NCBI GenBank assembly: GCA_964605095.1
Contig: CAZSBS010000195.1
Location: 1 to 9,148, forward strand
Direction of reading: 5' to 3'
Source: JAUWQU01 sp964605095
GTDB lineage: Bacteria > Planctomycetota > Phycisphaerae > SM23-33
DNA: 9,148 nt
Part shown: positions 1 through 6,062 of the stretch, one piece after another
Layout: each line of letters starts with the position of its first letter
Position numbering within the stretch: position 1 is the first letter of the stretch
The notes under the pieces: generated by a model
Database searches by the model: none
The model's input: the letters and a program-made list of their open reading frames with translations, nothing else
Told to the model about the DNA's origin: nothing
Position numbers and translations under genes: made by a program

Positions 1-123
1 AGTGTGGCGGTACGCACGAGTGAGTCCTGCGTCTGAAGGTCCCGATAAGGGAAACATGCCCGGCCCCAAGAGGCCAGGGCATGGCAAGGAACGCCCGAAA
101 AGGGCAAAAAAGGAGAGTGTGAA
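1..123 (+). promoter_or_regulatory. Structured 5' leader of the first PEP-CTERM gene
   Basis: No gene is visible here. The stretch holds two inverted repeats. The first (55-83) pairs CATGCCC with GGGCATG and GGCC with GGCC, with one bulged A at 76 and a CCAAGA loop. The second (93-105) is GCCC-GAAAA-GGGC and ends just before the ribosome binding site AGGAG (111-115), 8 bases ahead of the ATG at 124. A hairpin next to the Shine-Dalgarno could affect translation, but I cannot assign it to a known riboswitch class. I see no convincing -35/-10 pair; the promoter may lie upstream of the window. Confidence 0.45.
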
Positions 124-843
124 ATGACTCGTTCAGCAATTGTAATGGTGGGTCTTGCAGCCCTGATGCTGTGCAGCGGCCCAGCCATGGCCGGCGTCAC
201 CATTGACGGCACGATCACCGCCGGCGAATGGGCTGGCGCTACAACCGCCACCATCGGCAACGGCGGAGGCACGGCTTATTTCTTCGCCGACACGAATTAC
301 ATCTATGGGGCATTCGACATCACCGGCTGGACGGCGGCGATGGGGGCTGCTTCGATACGTGACGGCAACCTCTTGGGCTTTGGTGTTTGGAATGCGGATA
401 ACTCCTATCCCGGTAATGGCGTCGAGTTCCAACAGGCGACAGATATAGCCACTTGGGGCGGCGACGGCCCTTCTGGCACGATGAATGGGCTTCCGTCGGC
501 TTTCCGGATTGACGCCCAGAGTCCTCCTGCAACCTCAATTCCCGGTGACCTTCAGGCTATGGATTCGTTCGCTACTGGCCACCGCGTCTGGGAGGTCAGG
601 ATGCCGATCAGCACCATGACGATCATCGACGATACCGTTTGGGTGGTTGGCGGAATAAACTACGACAAGGCCCAACATTGGTATCCGGACACCTTTCTCC
701 CGAACTACAATGGGTACGCGCCCGTTCCCGTCGCTATTGGTACCGCCCCCGTTCCCGAGCCGCTGAGGATGGCCAGCGAGTTCTTGGCGATCGCCGGGCT
801 TGGCGGCTACATCCGTAGGCGGACCCGCAGGGCTGTTGCATAA
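124..843 (+). CDS. PEP-CTERM surface protein with CBM9/DOMON-like domain
   Basis: A 239-residue exported protein. Residues 1-23 form a signal peptide (hydrophobic VMVGLAALML core, cleavage after AMA). The mature body starts GVTIDGTITAGEW, followed by a YFFADTNYIYGAFDI strand pair near 50-67 and VWEVRMPIS near 155. This arrangement is typical of CBM9-like/DOMON beta-sandwich domains that bind sugars or haem; the ligand cannot be told from sequence. The C-terminus (209-239) is a PEP-CTERM sorting signal: PVPEP, a hydrophobic helix, then the basic cluster RRRTRR. Such tails are processed by exosortase and mark proteins for the envelope or extracellular matrix. The ATG at 124 has AGGAG 8 bases upstream. 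The gene is first of three similar genes on one strand. Its tail DNA closely resembles that of the next gene although the bodies are unrelated. The PEP-CTERM call is firm; the domain call is moderate. Confidence 0.88.
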   Translation: MTRSAIVMVGLAALMLCSGPAMAGVTIDGTITAGEWAGATTATIGNGGGTAYFFADTNYIYGAFDITGWTAAMGAASIRDGNLLGFGVWNADNSYPGNGVEFQQATDIATWGGDGPSGTMNGLPSAFRIDAQSPPATSIPGDLQAMDSFATGHRVWEVRMPISTMTIIDDTVWVVGGINYDKAQHWYPDTFLPNYNGYAPVPVAIGTAPVPEPLRMASEFLAIAGLGGYIRRRTRRAVA

Positions 844-979
844 GTTGCTTCTTGAGCAGTAATAGGAGGGCTTGGCCGGCAAACGCCGGCCAGGCCTGGA
901 TGGCAGAATGACCAATACCCCCCTGTGGGGGGGTAACGGGTCTGGATTGGGCCTGTACAAAAGAAAGTGTGTGAATGGC
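844..979 (+). promoter_or_regulatory. Intergenic unit with four hairpins
   Basis: Four inverted repeats follow one another. TGCT-TCTTG-AGCA (846-858) comes right after the stop codon. A strong stem at 873-892 pairs TGGCCGGC with GCCGGCCA around an AAAC loop. TACCCCCC-TGT-GGGGGGGTA follows at 916-935. Last is a weak GGTC/GGCC stem near 938-952. None is followed by a T-run, so they are not classical intrinsic terminators. The same order of elements recurs at 1790-1918 before the third gene. Likely roles are mRNA processing or stability between co-transcribed genes, or control of the next gene. No strong promoter is visible, so genes 1-3 may form an operon. Confidence 0.5.
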
Positions 980-1789
980 GTGAGCGTGAACTGGAAAACT
1001 TGGGCCACGATGTTGCTGATCCTGGCCTGCGCTGGCGTGGCCAGCGCGGGGTCGATAGGCCTGACGTTCATCAACGACTTCCCCACGCAAAGGTGCACGA
1101 TGGATCCGGCCCCGTCGCCCTATAACACGAGTACCCAATTCTACGTCGGCAGGTCAAATTTCCAGATTACTGTCGACCAGCCCGATCCGACGGATGACGC
1201 CGCTCAACTGCTCGCGATTGCGACGGGCAATGGCGGGAGTATCCAAGGGTACTGCATCGATACCTCTCAGTTTATTGCAAACGGGGACTCGTATGTGTGG
1301 GATGTGGTTAATATGAACAGCGACCCCTTGGGGGCCCCGACGCTTGGTAATAATTACTCCGTGGCCGAGACGAAGGTCCGCGATCTTCAAGGCCTCTTTG
1401 CCAGGCACGGCCTGACCGCGAATCCAACGGCTGACGAGGCGGCGGCGATGGCCGCGGCCGTGTGGGAAATAGTCAACGAGAAGACTGGGACTTCGGGCGG
1501 GAGCTTCTACGATATTTCGGGCGGGAGCTTCGAGGTAAACCAAGTAACCGGGAACTGGGCGTCTATGTCCAATCAGTGGCTTTCGGATCTGAGCATGCCT
1601 GCTGGCACCCAGACGCCAATACTTTACGCATTGGTGGATCCCGTGGTCCAGGACTTCGTCGTGGGAGTGGCAGCTGTTCAGACTTTGGACCAGCCCGTTC
1701 CCGAGCCGCTGACCATGGCCAGCGCGCTGCTTGCGATCTGCGGGCTGGGCGCGTACATCCGCAGGCGGACCGGCAGGTCTGCCGCATAA
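980..1789 (+). CDS. PEP-CTERM surface protein, YCID/AVWE (thioester-domain-like) family
   Basis: A 269-residue exported protein. I chose GTG 980 because the resulting N-terminus (M-S-V-N-W-K-T) aligns with that of the downstream paralogue (M-N-V-Q-W-K-T). GTG 971 and GTG 986 are alternatives, and the open frame extends back to TTG 872 through intergenic hairpins, which is unlikely to be coding. The Shine-Dalgarno is weak (AAGAAAG). The signal peptide is cleaved after ASA, about residue 23. The body has a YCIDT motif (Cys 92) and MAAAVWEIVNE (Trp 162), then ALVDPVVQDFVVG. This order resembles Cys-Gln thioester surface domains and related PEP-CTERM proteins, but the usual Gln four residues before the Trp is Ala here. 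PVPEP plus hydrophobic helix plus RRRTGR (239-269) is the sorting signal. The function is unknown; a structural or adhesive envelope role is inferred. Confidence 0.85.
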   Translation: MSVNWKTWATMLLILACAGVASAGSIGLTFINDFPTQRCTMDPAPSPYNTSTQFYVGRSNFQITVDQPDPTDDAAQLLAIATGNGGSIQGYCIDTSQFIANGDSYVWDVVNMNSDPLGAPTLGNNYSVAETKVRDLQGLFARHGLTANPTADEAAAMAAAVWEIVNEKTGTSGGSFYDISGGSFEVNQVTGNWASMSNQWLSDLSMPAGTQTPILYALVDPVVQDFVVGVAAVQTLDQPVPEPLTMASALLAICGLGAYIRRRTGRSAA

Positions 1790-1918
1790 AGGTGCTTCCT
1801 GAGCATTAGCATGGCCTGACTGGCAAACGGCGGCGGCCTCGAAGAAGGCGTAATAGTAGCCCCCGATGGGGGGCGCTAAGGTCCATAGAGGACCGAAAGA
1901 GGAAAGGAGTTGGATAAT
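1790..1918 (+). promoter_or_regulatory. Second copy of the hairpin-rich intergenic unit
   Basis: The layout matches 844-979. TGCT-TCCTG-AGCA (1793-1805) follows the stop. A CTGGCAAACGGCGG segment next to GGCC repeats (1813-1838) comes next. Then GCCCCC-GAT-GGGGGGC (1859-1874) and GGTCC-ATAGA-GGACC (1880-1894). A strong Shine-Dalgarno AAAGGAG (1903-1909) sits 9 bases before the ATG at 1919. The sequences differ in places while the hairpins are kept, so the unit probably came from duplication of gene plus spacer and may be under structural selection. Confidence 0.5.
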
Positions 1919-2860
1919 ATGAACGTGCAATGGAAAACATTGGCTGCGGTGTTGCTGATCTTGGCTGGGGCTGGTGTGGCCAGCGCGGGGACGACTGTGG
2001 CCAGCGCGGGGACGACGTTGGAGTTGACATTCACCGGCGACACCCCCGCGCTTACGGGCACCATCGCGGATACATCAGGGGGTGGTGCGCTTAACGGTAC
2101 GTTCTGGGTCGGGCAATCTAATTTCAGTCTTAGTCTCACCCAGTCACCGGACACGGGCAGTGCTGCTGCTGGACTGCTCGCTTTGGCGAAGAGCCTCAAC
2201 CCCGAGAATGCAACGACAGGAACGATCTACGGGTACTGCATTGATACTTATCAGACCATAGGTGCCCCGCACTTAGATACTTGGACGGTGGTGGACCTGA
2301 ATGCTGACCCCACAGGTGCCCCGACGGTGGGCACGGCCGCGAAGGTCAATCTTCTTAAACGCCTCTTTGCGGACTACAGCGGTATGGCAATTGGGTCGGC
2401 TGATGGGGCGGCGGCGATGGGTGCGGCCGTGTGGGAGATCGTCAACGAGGGGGGGACTGTGGGTTACGGTCTCTCGACCGGGGACTTCCAGGTAGCCGGG
2501 GGAACCGGAGCCGCCTCCGCGTGGGCGATGGCCGATGGGTGGCTTTCGACGCTGACGGAACTTGTGAATGATAAGCAGATGTACGCATTGGTGGACCCCG
2601 ACACCCAGGACTTCGTCATACCAATTGGCGGCGTTGGGGGCACCCCCGTCCCCGAGCCGCTCACTATGCTGACGGCATTCATGGCAGTCAGCGGTCTGGG
2701 TATGTACATCCGCAAGCGCAGTGGAAAAACCGTGCTGGCCGCTAGGCCGGCTGCGGAGCCAGGCGTATACGAGGAGACAGTGGCCCCGGGATTGAACCGG
2801 GCAAAAGGGCATAGTATGCCCAGTTTTCCCAAAGAGGGATCTTTCAGGGACCAGGGCTGA
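1919..2860 (+). CDS. PEP-CTERM surface protein, paralogue of preceding gene, with aberrant C-terminal extension
   Basis: A 313-residue exported protein. The ATG at 1919 is set by AAAGGAG 9 bases upstream; an in-frame TTG at 1910 overlaps that site and is rejected. Signal peptide: MNVQWKTLAAVLLILAGAG then VASAG, with VASAGTT present twice because of a 21-bp tandem duplication. The body carries YCIDT (Cys 107), MGAAVWEIVNE (Trp 172) and ALVDPDTQDFVIP, matching the upstream paralogue. The thioester-type Gln is Gly here. PVPEP begins at 243, followed by a hydrophobic helix and RKRSGK. PEP-CTERM proteins usually end within a few residues of that basic cluster, but this frame continues about 43 residues and stops inside the terminator stem. 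One extra A in the A5 run at 2725-2729 would give SGKNRAGR and a TAG at 2743-2745, so a one-base deletion (genuine or a sequencing error) is likely. The tail residues are probably not ancestral. Confidence 0.85.
   Translation: MNVQWKTLAAVLLILAGAGVASAGTTVASAGTTLELTFTGDTPALTGTIADTSGGGALNGTFWVGQSNFSLSLTQSPDTGSAAAGLLALAKSLNPENATTGTIYGYCIDTYQTIGAPHLDTWTVVDLNADPTGAPTVGTAAKVNLLKRLFADYSGMAIGSADGAAAMGAAVWEIVNEGGTVGYGLSTGDFQVAGGTGAASAWAMADGWLSTLTELVNDKQMYALVDPDTQDFVIPIGGVGGTPVPEPLTMLTAFMAVSGLGMYIRKRSGKTVLAARPAAEPGVYEETVAPGLNRAKGHSMPSFPKEGSFRDQG
1976..2017 (+). repeat. 21-bp tandem duplication at the signal peptide cleavage site
   Basis: The unit beginning GTGGCCAGCGCGGGGACGAC at 1976 is repeated directly from 1997, identical except for its last base. 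It keeps frame and doubles VASAGTT, giving two possible signal peptidase sites (ASA followed by G). The upstream paralogue has only one VASAG. Confidence 0.9.
2785..2801 (-). other. tRNA T-arm-like hairpin
   Basis: On the minus strand the sequence reads CCCGG-TTCAATC-CCGGG: a 5-bp stem and a 7-base loop that fits the T-loop consensus TTCRANY. A 7-bp palindrome, GGGCATA-G-TATGCCC (2807-2821), lies five bases away. The rest of a tRNA (D-arm, acceptor pairing) is not present, so this is either a tRNA 3' fragment or chance. It lies in the extension of the third PEP-CTERM reading frame. Confidence 0.3.
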
Positions 2861-2889
2861 TACAAGGATTGGCTCTGGTCTTCTTTTTT
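2849..2889 (+). terminator. Intrinsic terminator of the PEP-CTERM gene block
   Basis: GACCAGGGCT (2849-2858) pairs with GGCTCTGGTC (2871-2880), with two G-U pairs and a 12-base loop. TTCTTTTTT (2881-2889) follows at once. It is the clearest Rho-independent terminator in the window. Its 5' arm contains the last codons and the stop region of the extended third reading frame. Confidence 0.85.
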
Positions 2890-3132
2890 GCTTGTTCGTT
2901 GTCGGGCTGTGATAGTGGCCGGAGGCGAGGTAGGGAGTTGTGTCGCACTATTCGCCGAATTCGGATTAGGAAGAAAGCAAGCCCGCATGTTAGGATGCTG
3001 CTCGATGAGAAGCCGCGTGGTGATCGGGCATGTTGTTCTTGAACCATTGTGCGTCATTGACGAGGGTAAACAAGGGCTCAGGTTCTCTCTCGCCACGATT
3101 GACGCGGGAGTACTTTGTGAGGGAGATATTAC
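2890..3132 (+). other. Spacer before the large protease gene
   Basis: No gene is convincing here. A TTG-start frame runs 2888-3310 but overlaps the next gene and has no recognisable features. TTGACG occurs at 3056 and near 3099, but no good -10 is spaced from either. The ribosome binding site GAGGGAG (3119-3125) precedes the ATG at 3133 by 7 bases. The promoter of the protease gene presumably lies here but I cannot place it. Confidence 0.4.
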
Positions 3133-5883
3133 ATGGCAAGGCCGGCGGGTCACAAAGGCCGGGTTAAGAGAGGGCGGGCAGCCTCAGGGTTTTGCCCCGA
3201 GGCTGGTCGGCACGAGCCGGGTTGCTGGTCGCTTGAACCGCTCGAGCCGCGCCTGCTGCTTTCCGCCCTGCCGATCATGGGTACCGCCGGCGATGACACT
3301 ATCACCGTAAGCCAGGATCTTACGGGCGTTACGGTCGTCACGCAGTTGGGCAGCGATTTTTACCCGGCGGGAAGCTTCTCGTCGATCTCGGTCGACGGCC
3401 TGGCGGGCAATGACACCATCCGGCTGATGCACTCGGTTTTCGATGACCACATCATCTACGGGGGAGAGGGCAACGACACGATCTTCGATGCTGCCATTGG
3501 TGCCGGACAGGTCGATGGCGGCGAAGGCGACGACCTGCTGGTGACCGTGGGCGGCGGCCTGCACGTGCTTGTCGGCGGGGCCGGCTTGGACAGCTTCTGG
3601 TGCGACGGGGCGGATACGATTCTCGACGCCGATTACGCCGAGTCATTCCGCAACGTCCATATTATCCAGGAGTTCTATCAACCTTACACGACCGACCCGC
3701 AGTCGCCGGACTATGTCTCGCTCGAGATCGACGGGCAGAACCTGCGGGATCCGACGGCCAGCGGCTACAAGAGCTTCGCCGGGACGCCGCTGTTCGTTGA
3801 TGGCCGGCAGTACGACGATGCGGTCCAGGGCTCCGTGGGCGACTGCTACCTGATTTCGGCCCTGGCAAGCCTGGCCGATGCGGTTCCCAAAGCAATCGAA
3901 CAGGCGATAGCCCCGCTGGGCGACGGCACCTACGCCGTCCGGTTCTACCGCAACTTCACCGAGTATTTCATCCGGGTCGATGCGGACCTTCCCGCATCCG
4001 GCAGCACGCCGCCCTACACGCCGACCTATGCCAAGCTCGGGGCCGATGGCGAGTTGTGGGTTCCTCTCATCGAGAAGGCGTACGCCTACTTCCGATACGG
4101 GCAGAACTCCTACATCTCTCTGGACAGCGGATGGCCCGGTGACGTGTACAAGGAGATCACCGCTTCCGATACTGACAGTCTTTGGACCGGGGTGTCCGAT
4201 GCCGCGCTCACGGACTTCATCAGCACCCATCTTGCCGCCGGCCGCGCCATCGCTGCGCCGAGCCTGTCCAACGCAAGCTCGCCGATCGTGGCAAATCACA
4301 GCTACATGGTCAAGTCCATGCGGACGGACGGCTCAACCACCTACATCACCCTTTACAATCCATGGGGCGGCCCGCTATTCGAGATAACGCTGAGCCAGCT
4401 CAAGAGCAATTTCGGCTTGGTGACGGCATCGCTGACCGACGATAACCGTTTCCCGGTCGCGGTTGATGATTCGGCTGTCACTGACGTCAATTCCCCGGTT
4501 ACGATCAATGTCATTGCCAACGATTCCGACCCTGAAGGCGACCCGCTTTCAATCAAGAGCGTCACTTGGCCCACCCACGGGGCGACGGTGGACAACGGCG
4601 ACGGCACGATAACATACACGCCCGCCGGCGGCTTTGTGGGGGTGGACACGTTCAACTATACCCTTACAGACGGCAATGGCGGGCTGGCCCTGGGCACGGT
4701 GACGGTCAACGTTTTTCTGGATACCGATGCTCCGTGGGTCAGCAAGGTGCTGGTCAGCTCCAGCTCATGGTCGCAGGCGTTCCTGGACGCCTTGGGCGAT
4801 GTCGGGTTTGCCGTCCCGGCCGGTCCGCCCCAGTTCGATGCGGTTCCATGGATCAACATCAACAGGATCTCGATGGTCTTCAGCGAGGATGTGAATGTCT
4901 CGCTGGACGACCTAAGTGTCTACGGTCAGAATGTGCCCCAGTACGCTATCGCGGCATTTGACTATGACAGCGTTACCCGCACGGCCACGTGGACGCTGGA
5001 GGGAAATGTCGATTGCGATGTGTTGCGGCTGGTCCTGTCAGACGCGGTGGTCGACCTCGTCGGCAACCGGCTGGACGGGGAATGGGCCGACGCGGCGAGC
5101 GCATACCCCTCCGGTGACGGGTCCGCGGGCGGTGAGTTCCAGATGCATATCAACGTCCTGCCCGGCGACGCCGACGGTAACGGAACAGTTGGTGGGAGCG
5201 ACCTGGCGGTTCTTAGCGCCCTGTTTGGCGGTGCCGCGGCTGGGATCAAAGCCGACTTCAACGCCGATGGCATCGTCGATGCCGCGGATTACATGATGTT
5301 GAAGCGCAGTTTCGGCCGGAGTCTGCCAGCAATCGCTCAGGCGCCGGCTGCGGCGCCTGCGGTGAGCCTGATCGCGGCACCACCGGCAGGGATCTCCACC
5401 AATGTCCAGACAGAAGGCGCGGCGGAGACGAAGCTGATTATCGACGATCCGATGATCGGTTACGTCGAGCCCCAGGCTGCCAGCACGGCTGCGTCAGCGC
5501 CGACACCTTCGATGGAACTGGCTGCCTGGCAGTGGCTTCAAGGCCGCGCGGAGGCCGGCAAGCTTTCCGCCGGCGCGGGCCTGTCGTTGCCGCCGAGCCA
5601 GGCCTTACCCGTTGCCCCTGGCCCGTGGCGAGCCATGCTCCATGACCACGAACTCATCGATGTGTTGCGGATCTCGCGGGCCAATTCAAAGATAGTGGCT
5701 GGCCCCTTCACGAGCAGGTCGGGCGGCCCCGCCTTCGCCGGCCTGGAACAAGCAGGTTCAGGCGATGCACTTTGCCATACCGTGTCGTCGGTGCCGGTGC
5801 CTGCTCGGCTCCGAGTACTGCCATCCCGCTTTGGCAGCGGCATGCCGACGATATTGGCCCAGCTTGGGCTGGACATCCTCTGA
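3133..5883 (+). CDS. LEPR-XLL surface protein with RTX-like repeats, calpain-type cysteine protease, Ig-like and dockerin-like domains
   Basis: A 916-residue protein. Domains in order: a basic N-terminus with the LEPR-XLL motif LEPRLLLS (37-44), known from large planctomycete surface proteins; RTX-like Ca-binding repeats (about 50-155: GTAGDDTIT, GLAGNDTIR, GGEGNDTIF, GGEGDDLLV, GGAGLDSF); a calpain (family C2) catalytic domain about 205-425. The calpain triad is visible: QGSVGDCYL with oxyanion Gln 232 and nucleophile Cys 238, His 389 in NHSYMV, and Asn 409 in YNPWGG. Next come a cadherin/Big_9-like Ig domain (about 443-527, VDDSAVTDVNSP to GTVTVNV), a second beta-rich region (about 530-670), and a dockerin-like double Ca loop (about 677-728; DADGNG and DFNADG). 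An Ala/Pro-rich tail of about 190 residues has no family I recognise. The start ATG has GAGGGAG 7 bases upstream. Role inferred: Ca-dependent extracellular or surface protease; the substrate is unknown. There is no classical hydrophobic signal peptide; LEPR-XLL probably takes part in export. Confidence 0.9.
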   Translation: MARPAGHKGRVKRGRAASGFCPEAGRHEPGCWSLEPLEPRLLLSALPIMGTAGDDTITVSQDLTGVTVVTQLGSDFYPAGSFSSISVDGLAGNDTIRLMHSVFDDHIIYGGEGNDTIFDAAIGAGQVDGGEGDDLLVTVGGGLHVLVGGAGLDSFWCDGADTILDADYAESFRNVHIIQEFYQPYTTDPQSPDYVSLEIDGQNLRDPTASGYKSFAGTPLFVDGRQYDDAVQGSVGDCYLISALASLADAVPKAIEQAIAPLGDGTYAVRFYRNFTEYFIRVDADLPASGSTPPYTPTYAKLGADGELWVPLIEKAYAYFRYGQNSYISLDSGWPGDVYKEITASDTDSLWTGVSDAALTDFISTHLAAGRAIAAPSLSNASSPIVANHSYMVKSMRTDGSTTYITLYNPWGGPLFEITLSQLKSNFGLVTASLTDDNRFPVAVDDSAVTDVNSPVTINVIANDSDPEGDPLSIKSVTWPTHGATVDNGDGTITYTPAGGFVGVDTFNYTLTDGNGGLALGTVTVNVFLDTDAPWVSKVLVSSSSWSQAFLDALGDVGFAVPAGPPQFDAVPWININRISMVFSEDVNVSLDDLSVYGQNVPQYAIAAFDYDSVTRTATWTLEGNVDCDVLRLVLSDAVVDLVGNRLDGEWADAASAYPSGDGSAGGEFQMHINVLPGDADGNGTVGGSDLAVLSALFGGAAAGIKADFNADGIVDAADYMMLKRSFGRSLPAIAQAPAAAPAVSLIAAPPAGISTNVQTEGAAETKLIIDDPMIGYVEPQAASTAASAPTPSMELAAWQWLQGRAEAGKLSAGAGLSLPPSQALPVAPGPWRAMLHDHELIDVLRISRANSKIVAGPFTSRSGGPAFAGLEQAGSGDALCHTVSSVPVPARLRVLPSRFGSGMPTILAQLGLDIL

Positions 5884-5995
5884 AAGGAAGTGCAAAAGGT
5901 AAAGGCATCGGCATGACTTGATTCGAGACATCTTCGATTTCGCATCCTCAGCGCCCTTGACCGCTCTTGCGGGTTGGTCAAGCGGGCTGATACGC

Positions 5996-6032
5996 GGGCC
6001 CGGCCAGATAGATGGTCGGGCCCTCGTTGTTT
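5996..6032 (+). terminator. Terminator-like hairpin after the protease gene
   Basis: GGGCCCGGCC (5996-6005) pairs with GGTCGGGCCC (6014-6023) around AGATAGAT, with one G-U pair. TCGTTGTTT follows, a weak U-tract. A second inverted repeat, CTTGACC/GGTCAAG (5956-5962 and 5976-5982), lies just upstream. The pair plausibly ends transcription of the protease gene. Confidence 0.6.
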
Positions 6033-6062
6033 GGCACTTGTCCAAACAAACATGGAGGCAGC

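Noticed and set aside
1..123. Known riboswitch class (for example cyclic di-GMP) in the first leader
   Set aside because: Two hairpins are present, but I could not match the conserved core of any class I know.
872..979. Upstream N-terminal extension of gene 2 to TTG 872
   Set aside because: It would place 36 residues over intergenic hairpins ahead of the signal peptide. The paralogue shows the protein begins at the M-x-V-x-W-K position.
1154..1930. Minus-strand frames of 258 and 179 residues opposite the PEP-CTERM genes
   Set aside because: They are antisense shadows of GC-rich genes, with no start signals and no domain features.
2888..3310. Plus-strand frame of 140 residues before the protease gene
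   Set aside because: It starts with TTG inside the terminator T-run, overlaps the protease start by about 180 bases, and shows no family features.
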